Below, piece by piece: positions 43,455 through 52,965 of a stretch of 64,000 nucleotides of DNA (its first letter is position 1; the number at the start of each line of letters is the position of its first letter). Location: positions 22,049-86,048 of the forward strand of contig NZ_JAKEVD010000007.1 in the NCBI RefSeq assembly GCF_022398325.1. The letters run 5' to 3'. The notes below the pieces were generated by a model. It was not told the origin of the DNA. It searched no databases and worked only from the letters and a program-made list of their open reading frames with translations. The translations under genes and the position numbers were made by a program. The stretch is from Shewanella sp. Isolate13 (lineage in GTDB: Bacteria > Pseudomonadota > Gammaproteobacteria > Enterobacterales > Shewanellaceae).

Positions 43455-44669
43455 TTAATGGCCAATCCTATCCAGATGTTGAATTAAGTACATCCGTGCC
43501 TCGACAGGCGTTTCGCTGTGCCAGAAGCCGCCTAGGTAAGCGAGCAGTGGTAGCAGGAACATGATGATTAGCAGCATGATACTGAGTCCGCGTGCAGAGA
43601 GTTTCCAACCGTTACGAGCACTAAAATGCAGCGCCTCCTTCTTAGGGCAGGCGGACACGCAGCGCATACAGGCTTGGCACTCGTCTGAACGGATGTTGAT
43701 TTGGTTATGTACCTGGATATTAGCCGGGCAGGCGCGGCTGCACTTATCGCAGCTCATCCCTTTTGATTCGATTAAACAATGTTGAGTACTGCGGCGGATC
43801 TTAAATGGACTTAAGAAGCTTACTAGTCCAAGCAACGCACCATAAGGGCAGATATAGCGGCAGAAACCTTGGCGGCGCCATGCGGCAAGCCCAAGAATGA
43901 AGCCGAAACAGATTAAGGTCACAAGCCCCGGAGTGATAAAGAACAGTGCCATCTTAAGATCGGCAATCTTGTGGTAATTACTGTTTAAGTAGCCGGGAAT
44001 GCTCTGACTCGGCATGCCAACAATGATGTACAGCAAGGCCAGTAACAGCAGGTATTTGACCATACGTAGTGGCCAGTCTATCCAAGCGGGTGGCAATAGC
44101 TCCTGCTTGATGAAGCGCTTTCTGAGTTTATACAGGTATTCACCAGCCAAGCCTAACGGGCAGGCCCAGCCGCAGAAGGCGCGTTTACATAGTAAACCTG
44201 TCAGTAACACCACAGTTAACATGACCGCAGCTGCAGGGTGGTTTTGATCCCAGATCCCCAAGCTGAGAATCGCCTTGATCTCGATGCCGCCAGCAATGGG
44301 CAAAAAGGCATCGCCAACATCGGGGCTCATCAGCCAAGGTGTGATGCCAGCTTTAAGTAACGCGGCATTAACCGCAAATTGCACACCAACCAATAGCATC
44401 GACAGTGCCAAAAGATGTTGTACCCCGTCTCGTAGGTTATTGGCCCTCAGAGCGCCTTGAGCGACTTCAGGCTGAAACTTAGTCACTAGGCCGATAATGA
44501 TAACGGCAAGGCCTAGAGCTGCGATAAGAGGCCAATATAGGCTAGAAATGATGGCAGCGGTTATTAGGAGGCCGGTAGTTAGTGCGCCCCATTTCTTACC
44601 ACTCCAATACAGTAGGCTGGTGCTATAGGTCAGCGCTAAGGCAAGAGTTAAAGATTCGATAAAGCTCAT
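43455..44669 (-). CDS. NapH/NosR/CcoG-like membrane polyferredoxin
   Basis: 404 residues, inner membrane. About four N-terminal helices precede CGWACPLG, and CRYICPYG follows a further pair of helices; these CxxxCP motifs define the NapH/NosR/CcoG group. Two cytoplasmic [4Fe-4S] ferredoxin motifs follow (CDKCSRACP and CQACMRCVSACP), then one last helix. Such proteins pass electrons between quinol and periplasmic or metal-loading systems. No nap, nos or cco gene adjoins, so its partner is unknown. It is a single gene on this strand. Confidence 0.82.
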   Translation of the reverse strand: MSFIESLTLALALTYSTSLLYWSGKKWGALTTGLLITAAIISSLYWPLIAALGLAVIIIGLVTKFQPEVAQGALRANNLRDGVQHLLALSMLLVGVQFAVNAALLKAGITPWLMSPDVGDAFLPIAGGIEIKAILSLGIWDQNHPAAAVMLTVVLLTGLLCKRAFCGWACPLGLAGEYLYKLRKRFIKQELLPPAWIDWPLRMVKYLLLLALLYIIVGMPSQSIPGYLNSNYHKIADLKMALFFITPGLVTLICFGFILGLAAWRRQGFCRYICPYGALLGLVSFLSPFKIRRSTQHCLIESKGMSCDKCSRACPANIQVHNQINIRSDECQACMRCVSACPKKEALHFSARNGWKLSARGLSIMLLIIMFLLPLLAYLGGFWHSETPVEARMYLIQHLDRIGH

Positions 44670-44852
44670 AGATAGCGTCAGTTAAAATAGGATTGATACT
44701 ATTGTGAAACTTTGTTTGAGAATTAGTTCTTGTTGAACGCTTAGCTTGTGCGGGAGATCGAAAAATGAGGATTATAGCGTTGAAAACGATGTGTTAGCTC
44801 ACAAGTTAGGTTCCTAAGTTATGCTGCTTAGGAACCTCACTTTAGGGGGTGT

Positions 44853-45500
44853 TTATTTACCTTCTAATGAGGCAATAAACTTGTTCGATTCATCGATCGA
44901 TTTGTTCATCTCTTTAATTAACCCTGAGATATCGGTCTGCAGGCTAGCAAATTCCCCTTTAATCGCGCCAATGGCTTGGGCGTTAAGGTTATGCTTTAGG
45001 TACAGCATATTGTCTTTCATCGCGGTGAGAACTGGTTCCATCTTGCTCTCGGCGCGGCGCATGCTTTTTACTAGTTGGTTATATGAACGGCGAGTCTCTT
45101 TGAGCTTAGACTCACTGTTACGGCGTAGGCTGGCCTTGCTGATCTCACCAATCTCTGTTTGCCATTCGTCAAATAGTGCCTCGGCCACATCTTCAACTTT
45201 GTCGATACGATTGGTGACATCATCGGCTGCATCTTGTGCCGATTCGTATTCGTCTTTGGCCTTGTTATAGGCACTTTCTAAGTCGCCACCATCATGGTTA
45301 AGGAGTGCTTGCATCTCTTCTAGCGCCGAGCTGAATTGCTCTTGGGCATCCTCTTGAGATTCTCTAGCGTCTTCGACCCGATCGACCATAATGTCGCGCT
45401 TGTGATAACCCACTTTTTCCATCGCGCCATAATAGGCACTCTGGCAGCCACCCAGTAGTAAACTAGTGCTAATAACAGCGGTGGTAATTAGTTTTTTCAT
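44853..45500 (-). CDS. DUF2959-type lipoprotein
   Basis: 215 residues. The lipobox LLGGC (Cys19) gives a lipoprotein. The mature chain is highly charged and helical with long coiled-coil stretches (VEDARESQEDAQEQFSSALE and the C-terminal LQTDISGLIKEMNKSIDES). CQSAYYGAMEKVGYHKRDI is the typical DUF2959 start. Function unknown; an envelope role is likely. The small membrane-protein gene at 45528 lies 27 bp upstream in the same direction, so the two probably form an operon. Confidence 0.82.
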   Translation of the reverse strand: MKKLITTAVISTSLLLGGCQSAYYGAMEKVGYHKRDIMVDRVEDARESQEDAQEQFSSALEEMQALLNHDGGDLESAYNKAKDEYESAQDAADDVTNRIDKVEDVAEALFDEWQTEIGEISKASLRRNSESKLKETRRSYNQLVKSMRRAESKMEPVLTAMKDNMLYLKHNLNAQAIGAIKGEFASLQTDISGLIKEMNKSIDESNKFIASLEGK

Positions 45501-45527
45501 TTTCTTTTATCCCTGAAAATTTAAAGG

Positions 45528-45749
45528 CTACTCTGAGCGAAACTTAGCTGCATCGATAATACTCCATAGGTGGGCAATACCGCCTATGATAGCCGGAACA
45601 ATAAGCCACCACAGGGCATAACCGACAACGGCAATAACGCAGAAAAGTAGAGCCGCTAAAATACGCCCTTGAACAAGCTGTCCAAGGCCTGGGAAGAAAA
45701 AGCTCGCGATGGCGGCAATAACATTGCCCGCTGATCCTTGTTGAGACAT
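45528..45749 (-). CDS. Small TM2-like membrane protein
   Basis: 73 residues from ATG 45749 (AAGGA upstream); the preceding TTG at 45752 is less likely. Two hydrophobic segments (about 10-25 and 31-57) surround FPGLGQLVQGRI, a motif reminiscent of TM2/YqaE-like small membrane proteins. First gene of the unit with the DUF2959 lipoprotein. A Fur-box-like sequence lies 53 bp upstream of its start. Function unknown. Confidence 0.75.
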   Translation of the reverse strand: MSQQGSAGNVIAAIASFFFPGLGQLVQGRILAALLFCVIAVVGYALWWLIVPAIIGGIAHLWSIIDAAKFRSE

Positions 45750-45801
45750 CAATTCAATCCTTATGCTTGTAAAGAGAAGGTTATAAGCTTTATTGTACCA
45801 A

Positions 45802-45820
45802 GATAATGATTATTATCGTC
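45802..45820. promoter_or_regulatory. Fur-box-like sequence
   Basis: GATAATGATTATTATCGTC matches 15 of 19 bases of the classical Fur box. It sits in the 112-bp gap between two divergent genes, about 45-53 bp from each start. Confidence 0.45.
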
Positions 45821-45861
45821 TAATAGATTAAGACTAACTTTAACAGAATCAAGAGTAACAA

Positions 45862-46890
45862 GTGAAAAATAAGATTGTGATAAAACAGGTTCGTTCTTTC
45901 TTACTGAGTATTTGGGCATTTTTCTTACACCTACTCAGTCGCTTTCAAGAAGACCAAGTCAATATTAAGGCTGGACACTTAGCCTATGTCACCCTGTTGT
46001 CACTGGTGCCAATTGTGGCGGTGATGTTTTCCATGTTGTCGGCGTTCCCGGTTTTTTCCGGCATTCGTGAAAAGTTAGAGGCGTTTGTTTATGACAATTT
46101 TCTGCCTGCCGCCGGTGATACGGTGCAGATCTATATTAATGAGTTTGTTGCCAATGCCTCTAAGGGGACTAGCGTAGGTATCGCTGCCTTAGTGGTGGTG
46201 GCACTGCTGCTGATCTCGGCTATCGATAAGGCACTAAACAGTATCTGGCGCACCAAAGAGAAGCGCCAGGCGGCGGTCTCTTTTTCTATGTATTGGATGG
46301 TGCTGACCTTAGGACCAGTGTTGGTGGGGGCTAGTTTAGTCGCAACCTCTTACATAGTGTCGTTAAAGGTGTTCAATACCGAAGAGCTTTCCGGGGTGGT
46401 TCCCATATTGATTGAGCGCCTGCCTATGTTCTTTTCGGTGGCGGCCTTTCTACTGCTATATATGGTTGTGCCCGTTAAGAAGGTTAAGTTTCTGCATGCG
46501 TTACTCGGTGCATTGGTCGCAGCCATGTTGTTTGAGCTGGGCAAGAAGGGCTTCGCATACTATGTGACTCAGTTCCCGAGTTACGAGGCCATCTACGGTG
46601 CCCTGGCGATAATACCCATTTTATTTGTGTGGGTTTATGTTTCTTGGGTGATAGTACTCGTTGGTGCAGAGATCACCGCAGGACTGCCTGAGTATCTACA
46701 CGAATGCCAGCTGATCCGAGAAAGAGTATCGGCTGAGGCTGAGGCCGAAGAGTTGGAGCTTGAGTCAAAACAGAGTGCTAGCCAATTCGAAGAAACGAAT
46801 GAGCAAGCTAGCGAGAAAACGAGCACGCAAACGAGTGAGCCTAGCCTTGATAAGCAGGGCAAGTCTGTCGATAGGGATAAGCAGGACTAA
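45862..46890 (+). CDS. YihY/Rbn-family inner-membrane protein
   Basis: 342 residues from a GTG start. About six transmembrane segments occur between residues 35 and 280, with [21 protein letters not shown] and [19 protein letters not shown] conserved in the YihY (BrkB-like) family. E. coli yihY was once thought to encode RNase BN; it is now seen as a membrane protein of uncertain, perhaps transport, function. An additional hydrophilic tail of ~60 residues rich in Glu, Ser, Gln and Lys extends past the usual end. Order yihY-(peptidase, lipoprotein)-dtd-yiiD echoes E. coli. Its stop overlaps the next start (TAATG). Confidence 0.85.
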   Translation: MKNKIVIKQVRSFLLSIWAFFLHLLSRFQEDQVNIKAGHLAYVTLLSLVPIVAVMFSMLSAFPVFSGIREKLEAFVYDNFLPAAGDTVQIYINEFVANASKGTSVGIAALVVVALLLISAIDKALNSIWRTKEKRQAAVSFSMYWMVLTLGPVLVGASLVATSYIVSLKVFNTEELSGVVPILIERLPMFFSVAAFLLLYMVVPVKKVKFLHALLGALVAAMLFELGKKGFAYYVTQFPSYEAIYGALAIIPILFVWVYVSWVIVLVGAEITAGLPEYLHECQLIRERVSAEAEAEELELESKQSASQFEETNEQASEKTSTQTSEPSLDKQGKSVDRDKQD

Positions 46891-47822
46891 TGCCTATCGC
46901 GCAGCCCAAAGCCTTCCATCGAACCTGGATCGATGTTGGCGGTGGTCATCAACTGCACGTGGCACTGTATGGTAATCCCAAGGGGATCCCCTTGCTATAT
47001 CTGCACGGTGGCCCAGGTGCGGGTTGTAGCGTCGAAGAGCTGAAGCTTTTCGACCTGTCTATCTATCAGGTGATTTTTGTCGATCAGCGTGGTGCGGGGC
47101 GTTCACGCCCTCGGGGGGAGCTTAAGCATAATAACCTCTCCAATTTACTGGCCGATATCGAGCGAGTTCGCTGCTGGCTTAATGTTCCTCAATGGATGCT
47201 GGCGGGGGGCTCATTTGGTGCCACCTTAGCCTTGTTATATTCCGCCTACTACCCAAACCGGGTGATCTCACAGGTATTATGGGGGCTGTTTGTTCCCAGC
47301 CCCGCGGGTATCGAGTGGCTCTACGGTAATCGCGGCGCGGCTCGCTTGTTCAAAGAGGAATATCGAGCCTTTGCTTATGGTGTACAGCCACAAGAGTTAA
47401 CGGCTTTACTCACTAGTTATCGTTCCAGATTGGAAGATGAGTGCCAAGACGTTCGCTATTCTGCGACAGAGCGCTGGATTAGCTGGGAGATGGCCTTGGC
47501 CTATCCTGGCTGTATGTTAGGTGAGATTAATTCGCCCTTCAGTCAGTCTCTAGCAAGCATTGAGCTTTATTATGTTGCTAATGATTACTTTGGTGCATTT
47601 GAAAAACTCATCGTTCAATTGCCTTTGATCCAATGTCAAACGCGTGTACTGCAAGGTGAGATGGACTGGGTCTGCCCATTTAAAGTACTGCAAAACTTCT
47701 TTAAAGGTAGGGCGAGCCAGTTGATCGAGGTGACAGAGATTAAAGGTGGGTATCATGCTTTGGCCGATGTTAAGATGGCCAGAGCGGTAATGGATGCCAT
47801 ACGGGAAATGGCCAAACAATAA
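46890..47822 (+). CDS. Proline iminopeptidase-like alpha/beta hydrolase (S33)
   Basis: 310 residues. LHGGPGAGCSVEELKLFD is the prolyl-aminopeptidase oxyanion region, VDQRGAGRSRP the following loop, and GGSFGATLAL the nucleophile elbow with Ser. Asp in GEMDWVCP and His in GGYHAL complete the triad. The enzyme would remove N-terminal proline from peptides in the cytoplasm. The first base of its ATG is the last base of the upstream stop, so it is translationally coupled to the YihY-like gene. Confidence 0.87.
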   Translation: MPIAQPKAFHRTWIDVGGGHQLHVALYGNPKGIPLLYLHGGPGAGCSVEELKLFDLSIYQVIFVDQRGAGRSRPRGELKHNNLSNLLADIERVRCWLNVPQWMLAGGSFGATLALLYSAYYPNRVISQVLWGLFVPSPAGIEWLYGNRGAARLFKEEYRAFAYGVQPQELTALLTSYRSRLEDECQDVRYSATERWISWEMALAYPGCMLGEINSPFSQSLASIELYYVANDYFGAFEKLIVQLPLIQCQTRVLQGEMDWVCPFKVLQNFFKGRASQLIEVTEIKGGYHALADVKMARAVMDAIREMAKQ

Positions 47823-47841
47823 ACAAGGAAACATAGACGCT

Positions 47842-48423
47842 ATGAAAAAACTGATTGTTGCAGGCTTAACTATCGGCTTAACTATCGGCCTAACGGCTTG
47901 CGCTTCAACCGAAAAAGCAGCAGAGGCAGAAGTTGCTGTCAAAGCGCTTGACAGTGTGGATTTAGGTGGTCTGTCTAACGAAGAAGCCACGACTAAATTG
48001 CTCGAAGCACTGTTAAATAAGAGTTATTTGGCATCGCGTGCAGGGCCTAATGGTGTGGCGGTCAATTTTGATAACAGCCAGTTTATTCTGCAGCCGAGCA
48101 TCAACCCTGATGGTATCGATCGCATCATGATGAATCGCTTCTATGCCATTCACCCTAAGTATGTGGGTAGTAAAGAGATGCTACTGATGATCGGAACCTT
48201 GAACCAAAAGCTTAATTTCGCCAAGTTTGTTATCCGCGATCAAGGTGCGGTGATCCAGGTGCAAGGGGCGGCAACATTTGTCGACACCATCACCATGGAG
48301 GAGATCCGTCGATTTATCCTATGGATAGATGAAGGTTTACGCCAGATCGGCGAGTCGCTCCCCGAAGGTTCTGAAGACGTGATTAAGCCAATACCTGTGA
48401 TGCAGAATATTCAGTCGATATAA
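47842..48423 (+). CDS. Lipoprotein of unknown function
   Basis: 193 residues from ATG 47842, which has AAGGAA upstream; the longer frame from 47794 overlaps the peptidase gene. MKKLIVAGLTIGLTIGLTACAS is a lipoprotein signal with Cys at 20. The signal contains a small in-frame duplication (TIGLTIGL). The mature part, with FILQPSINPDGIDRIMMNRFYA and FVDTITMEEIRRFILWIDEGLR, is a mixed alpha/beta domain I do not recognise. It follows the peptidase by 19 bp and likely shares its transcript. Confidence 0.75.
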   Translation: MKKLIVAGLTIGLTIGLTACASTEKAAEAEVAVKALDSVDLGGLSNEEATTKLLEALLNKSYLASRAGPNGVAVNFDNSQFILQPSINPDGIDRIMMNRFYAIHPKYVGSKEMLLMIGTLNQKLNFAKFVIRDQGAVIQVQGAATFVDTITMEEIRRFILWIDEGLRQIGESLPEGSEDVIKPIPVMQNIQSI

Positions 48424-48805
48424 AGAAGGTTCTAGGAAAAGCAGGCCCTAGGAAAGGCAAAGAAAGGTTCTAGGTGCTAGGAACAGCTAAGACGGAAAAG
48501 CGGGAAAAGCTAAGACGAACGGCCTGCGGCCTTGCGGACGTGACTACGTCACTTACGGAACGCTGCGCTTACGGAAAATATGGGAAAAGCTAAGAAAGGT
48601 CCTAGGCCCTAGGTGCTAGGAAAAGCTAAGAAAGAGCTAGGTTCTAGGAAAGGCAAAGCCGATAAAGCATACTCTCTTCTGTAGGTTGGGCTTTAGCCCA
48701 TCAATTTTGCTGTTCCTAGCAGGGCGTAGCCCGTCCTAGAAGCGAAGCGTCCTAGAACCTAGTACCTTGTGTTAAAGCGCAGCGCCCTAGGGTCTAGGTC
48801 CTTTT
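48424..48805. repeat. Dispersed hairpin-rich repeat block (copy 3 of 4)
   Basis: The same modules as at 11812-12498 in the same orientation. GTGAC/GTCAC has loop TAC here. Near 48680 the left end of the 115-bp element (TGTAGGTTGGGCTTTAGCCC) appears, then switches directly to another module, so this copy is truncated. Confidence 0.8.
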
Positions 48806-48842
48806 TTTAAGTATTTATTGTTTTAATCGGAGAGTGTTGTAC

Positions 48843-49280
48843 GTGATTGCCCTAATTCAACGTGTGAGTGAAGCAAAAGTTGTCGTTGATGGCACGACTA
48901 TCGGTGAGATAGATAAAGGCCTGTTGGTATTACTCGGTGTCGAGCGCGAGGATAACATTGAGAAGATGCAAAAACTGGCCACCAAGGTGATGAGCTACCG
49001 TGTGTTTTCCGATGAAAATGGCAAGATGAACCTTAACCTTGAACAGGCGGGTGGCAGTCTATTAGTGGTATCGCAGTTTACCTTAGCTGCCGATACTGGC
49101 CGAGGATTGCGTCCAAGTTTCTCCGGTGCGGGTACGCCAGATCAAGCGCGTGAACTCTATGAGGCATTTGTCGATTTCTGTAAATCAAAAGGGGTGAACA
49201 CTCAAACTGGTCAATTTGCCGCAGACATGAAAGTGTCTTTAGTGAATGATGGTCCGGTAACCTTTAACCTGCAAGTCTAG
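48843..49280 (+). CDS. dtd: D-aminoacyl-tRNA deacylase
   Basis: 145 residues from a GTG at 48843 (GGAGAG upstream), which gives the expected start [13 protein letters not shown]. The catalytic segment [21 protein letters not shown] and the C-terminal [11 protein letters not shown] (Gly-cisPro region) are intact. Dtd removes D-amino acids, and glycine from tRNA-Ala, as a chirality proofreading step. It is followed by the thioesterase gene as in E. coli dtd-yiiD. Confidence 0.95.
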   Translation: MIALIQRVSEAKVVVDGTTIGEIDKGLLVLLGVEREDNIEKMQKLATKVMSYRVFSDENGKMNLNLEQAGGSLLVVSQFTLAADTGRGLRPSFSGAGTPDQARELYEAFVDFCKSKGVNTQTGQFAADMKVSLVNDGPVTFNLQV

Positions 49281-49329
49281 AGCTTTACTGCGTGCTCAGG
49301 GGTTGTAAAGGCTAGTATTAGGAAAGCAG

Positions 49330-49800
49330 ATGTCTGATTTAAACTATCAAAACTTGCTAAAGCAGCTGCAACAGACTTGGCATCAAACTATACCTGTAAG
49401 TGAGTTTATGCAGATAGCGCCCTTGGCATTTGATGGGGATACTTTCGAAGTCTCTGCGCCAATTGAGCCCAATATCAACCTGCACAACACCATGTTTGCA
49501 GGCAGTATCTATACGCTAATGACCTTAACTGGCTGGGGCATGTTGTGGTTGCAGCAGAAACTGGCAGAGCAAGAGGGCGATATCGTATTAGCTGATGCCA
49601 ATGTGCGTTATATCGCCCCAATTGACTGTCGCCCAGTCGCTAGGGTTAATTGGCCTGATTGCGATTTATCAAAATTGGCCTTAGGCCGTCGAGTCAAAGT
49701 GCGCTTAGATGTGGAACTCTATTGCAATGATTTGCTATGTGCCAGCTTTTCTGGGCTTTATGTCAGCAAGGGCAAGTCTTCAAATAGGAAAGACGCTTAG
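49330..49800 (+). CDS. Hot-dog thioesterase, YiiD C-terminal domain type
   Basis: 156 residues. HNTMFAGSIYTLMTLTGWGMLW and VLADANVRYIAPIDCRP are typical of the thioesterase domain of YiiD (FabY). E. coli YiiD has an additional N-terminal acetyltransferase domain that is absent here. It probably hydrolyses acyl-CoA or acyl-ACP, linked to fatty-acid initiation. It lies 49 bp after dtd in the same direction, with AGGAAAGCAG before the ATG. Confidence 0.85.
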   Translation: MSDLNYQNLLKQLQQTWHQTIPVSEFMQIAPLAFDGDTFEVSAPIEPNINLHNTMFAGSIYTLMTLTGWGMLWLQQKLAEQEGDIVLADANVRYIAPIDCRPVARVNWPDCDLSKLALGRRVKVRLDVELYCNDLLCASFSGLYVSKGKSSNRKDA

Positions 49801-49848
49801 ATAGCAGTTAACTACCTAAGCGTTGTTTGAGTAGGGGGTTAGGTCTAT

Positions 49849-50481
49849 TTAGACCTCAAACTCATTGACCAGTTGCCCTTCAGAAGAACCTGAAGATTTT
49901 GAGTTTTTATTTTCTATTATCAGCAGATTTGGCTGGGTGATATCACTTGAAGGCAGAGGAGCTACATTGGCGATTTTTGCCATTGGATACTTCTGCTTGA
50001 GCTCACTGATTTCACCGAACTGCAATGCTCGCATCGTACATGATTCCACGCATATTGGTTGTTTACCTTCGGCGACACGATCAATACAGCCATCACATTT
50101 GATCATATAGCCACGCTGCTGATCAAATTGAGGGGCGTCATAAGGGCATGCTCTTGCACAGCTTTTACAACCAACACATAAGCTAGATTCAATTTTTACA
50201 ATGCCAGTAGCCCTTTCTTTATGGCACGCCCCCGTTGGACAGGCTTTTACACACACTGGATGCGAGCAGTGATTACATCCAATTGAGGTGTAGTAAGAAA
50301 AAACATCGTTACTATGTACAACTTTACCGTCTAAATCGAAGTTACCACCGGCATATTCATACACGCGACGTGGCTTGATTGTGTCGATTACATTGAACTT
50401 GTCTTGGCAGGCGATATGGCATGCTTTACAGCCACTGCACTTAGAGGCATCAAATAGGAATCCATATTGTTTATTTGTCAT
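49849..50481 (-). CDS. dmsB: DMSO reductase iron-sulfur subunit DmsB
   Basis: 210 residues with four [4Fe-4S] motifs: CSGCKACHIAC (near 16-26), CNHCSHPVCVKACP, CVGCKSCARACP and CDGCIDR...CVESC. The first Cys groups and YGFLFDASKC are classical DmsB. It carries electrons to the molybdenum subunit DmsA, whose gene ends 12 bp upstream. In extracellular DMSO reduction DmsA and DmsB sit on the outer face of the outer membrane. Last gene of dmsEFAB. Confidence 0.92.
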   Translation of the reverse strand: MTNKQYGFLFDASKCSGCKACHIACQDKFNVIDTIKPRRVYEYAGGNFDLDGKVVHSNDVFSYYTSIGCNHCSHPVCVKACPTGACHKERATGIVKIESSLCVGCKSCARACPYDAPQFDQQRGYMIKCDGCIDRVAEGKQPICVESCTMRALQFGEISELKQKYPMAKIANVAPLPSSDITQPNLLIIENKNSKSSGSSEGQLVNEFEV

Positions 50482-50493
50482 TTTTTACTCTCT

Positions 50494-52935
50494 CTATGCT
50501 GCAGTGAGCTTTACACGTAAGGTTGCTGATGTGCAGCCTTTGGCAATTAAACTTGGGCGAGTGGAAGTGAGCACGTTAATACTTCCGCCATAATCCACTT
50601 CATTGACTTCAGTGGCGGTTCGCCATGCTCCTTGAGATAGCGCAATGACTTTAGGCCTAACACGTGAAGTGATTCTGACTGGTAATACGATTTCACCGCG
50701 TGGACTCGCAATTTTTGCCAGTTGCTTATTGCTTAGCTGAAGCTCTCTAGCATCGATAGGGTTTAACCAAACACAGTCTTGTACTGCATGGCGCAGCATA
50801 GAATGGCTATGGAAACTAGAGTGCACTCGTCCTTTGGTGTGGTATGAAGCCACTTGGAATGGGTAATCAGTATTATCTTCAGTGGCGCCTTCCCAGTGAT
50901 TTGCAAATTTAGGAATAGCACTGATTTCCTCACCTTCAGGCAAGATCCAGTTTTTGGTTTTATTTACAAGAGACTCTGAGTAGATCTCTATTTTACCCGA
51001 TGGAGTATTCAGCTTATTTGCAATAGGATCTTGCCTAAACGCTTGTAAGCCTGGAGGTGTAGAGCCGTTGTAATGCTTGAAAATACCTTGAGTCTTGGCG
51101 GTGTCATAGTCAGGAAGGCCAAGCGCATTCATCGGTGTCGCCCATAAATGCTTCAACCATTCCTCTTTGGTTCGTCCTTCAGTAAATTGTTCTCCTTTAC
51201 CAAAACGCTCCGCAATCATTGTGCAAATATCATAAGTTGTTTTTGCTTCATACATAGGCTCAATGGCTTTCTGTGTGATTAAGATATTGGCAAGATCGCC
51301 AGAATGCCAGCCATCACAAACGATATCATTGGTTTCAAATTGAGTGACTTCAGGTAGGATGATGTCCGCCATCTTTGCCGATGGTGTCATATAAATTTCA
51401 GAGACTAAGACAAACTTAACGCTGCTATTTGGATCGGCTAAAAGTTGTTGAGTACGGTTAATATCCGCATGTTGGGAGCCTGGCATATTACTGCCAGCAA
51501 CAATAATTGCTCGCAAGTTTTTATCAAGCTTAACTTGCTCAGGATCCGCCGCGCTTGAATCAATCACATCATGTGTTAATGCTGTCATCGGCTCTTTGCT
51601 GAGATCATTGGCAATCGCATCTGTCCAAGTAAATGCTGGGATAGACTTAGTGACAGGGTTTTTTAAGCTTGGTATTCCTGGTGTCACAAAAGCATGGGTG
51701 TGGTTTTTAGCTCCGACTCCACTAGAGGTTCCTGGTAGGCCAAATTTGCCCAATACCGCGATTAAGGTATAAATGGCTCGGGCGTTGTTTTCGCCATTAG
51801 CTTGTCTTTGTAAGCCCCAGCCCATTTGAATAAATGGGGCACTGGCATTGGCAAGTTTAGAGGCTAGATCTTTGATCTGTTGCTGTGAAATCCCAGTGAT
51901 CGCTTCAGCATACTGGGCATCTTTTACCGTGTTATCGCTACTATTACCTAATATGTAGTCTTTATAGCTTAGCTGCTGTCCTTTTGCTGAGTCAGGTAAA
52001 GTATCTTCCGTCCAACCAACAACGTAGCCTTTTAAGAATGCATCATCTACGGCATTGAGCTGAATGAGCTCATAGATTAGCGCCTCAACGAGGGCGGCAT
52101 CGGTTCCCGGTAGAATAGGCAGCCAAGTATTTTCTTTACCACCGGCAGATTCTGTATAGCGAGGATCAATCATGATCACTTCAGCTTGGGTTTGGCTTAA
52201 TGCTTCACTCCATTCATAAGCCACACCACCGCCACTCATGAAGGTTTCTTGTGGGTTATAACCAAAACATACCACTAAGTCTGAATTGCGTATCTCTTGT
52301 GTAGAGCTTTCTAATCCATTGAGGATTACGCTGCCAACACCATAGGTATACAGGGTTGCAGTATCAATTTGGTGGGTACTATATGAACCATGAATATTTA
52401 AGTAGCCACCTAGAAGATGGAATAGGCGTTTCCAAATATGGGTGCCACTGGTTTTCATTCCTGAGGTGCCACTTGATACCGGAAATAGAATCGACTCAGG
52501 ACCCGCTTCAGGATCTGAATAGATCTCTGAAAGGTTTTCATAGATCTCTGCAATGGCTTGCTGCCAAGATATCTGAATGTACTCACCGCTACCACGTGGT
52601 CCTACGCGTTTCATTGGGTATTTAATACGGTTATCAGCATAAATTCGCTGACGCAGTGATCGACCGCGAGGACAGGCGCGAATTTGGCGATTTTCGTAAC
52701 TGTCTATATCGACGTTATCGGTTTCTAATTGGGTGACTACGCCATCAACAACGGTAAATTTTACCGGACAATTTGAGCCGCAGTTAACAAAACAGGCCTG
52801 CCAGCCAGTAGTGACCGCCGGGACTGGTGGCTCTGGTGGATTCACATTGGCATCATCAGAGCTGGTTTTACAGCCAGTTATTGTTGCTGCACAACCCAGT
52901 GCCGCACTCGATTTCAAAAAACTTCTACGTTCCAT
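50494..52935 (-). CDS. dmsA: DMSO reductase molybdopterin subunit DmsA
   Basis: 813 residues from ATG 52935 (GAGGAT and AGAGG upstream); a GTG seven codons earlier is possible. MERRSFLKSSAALGCAATITGC combines a Tat motif with a possible lipobox. CFVNCGSNCP begins the [4Fe-4S] binding site. The probable Mo-ligand Ser lies in NIHGSYSTHQID. Domains for bis-MGD binding follow (VVCFGYNPQET, IDPRYTE). It reduces DMSO to DMS, or possibly related S- or N-oxides. Partner genes dmsE and dmsF place it at the cell surface. Confidence 0.93.
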   Translation of the reverse strand: MERRSFLKSSAALGCAATITGCKTSSDDANVNPPEPPVPAVTTGWQACFVNCGSNCPVKFTVVDGVVTQLETDNVDIDSYENRQIRACPRGRSLRQRIYADNRIKYPMKRVGPRGSGEYIQISWQQAIAEIYENLSEIYSDPEAGPESILFPVSSGTSGMKTSGTHIWKRLFHLLGGYLNIHGSYSTHQIDTATLYTYGVGSVILNGLESSTQEIRNSDLVVCFGYNPQETFMSGGGVAYEWSEALSQTQAEVIMIDPRYTESAGGKENTWLPILPGTDAALVEALIYELIQLNAVDDAFLKGYVVGWTEDTLPDSAKGQQLSYKDYILGNSSDNTVKDAQYAEAITGISQQQIKDLASKLANASAPFIQMGWGLQRQANGENNARAIYTLIAVLGKFGLPGTSSGVGAKNHTHAFVTPGIPSLKNPVTKSIPAFTWTDAIANDLSKEPMTALTHDVIDSSAADPEQVKLDKNLRAIIVAGSNMPGSQHADINRTQQLLADPNSSVKFVLVSEIYMTPSAKMADIILPEVTQFETNDIVCDGWHSGDLANILITQKAIEPMYEAKTTYDICTMIAERFGKGEQFTEGRTKEEWLKHLWATPMNALGLPDYDTAKTQGIFKHYNGSTPPGLQAFRQDPIANKLNTPSGKIEIYSESLVNKTKNWILPEGEEISAIPKFANHWEGATEDNTDYPFQVASYHTKGRVHSSFHSHSMLRHAVQDCVWLNPIDARELQLSNKQLAKIASPRGEIVLPVRITSRVRPKVIALSQGAWRTATEVNEVDYGGSINVLTSTRPSLIAKGCTSATLRVKLTAA

Positions 52936-52965
52936 ACCTCTATCCTCGTAGTTCACTGCTTGCGA

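Noticed and set aside
47550..47990. 146-codon minus-strand ORF across the peptidase and lipoprotein genes
   Set aside because: It spans two supported plus-strand genes and is best read as an antisense shadow.
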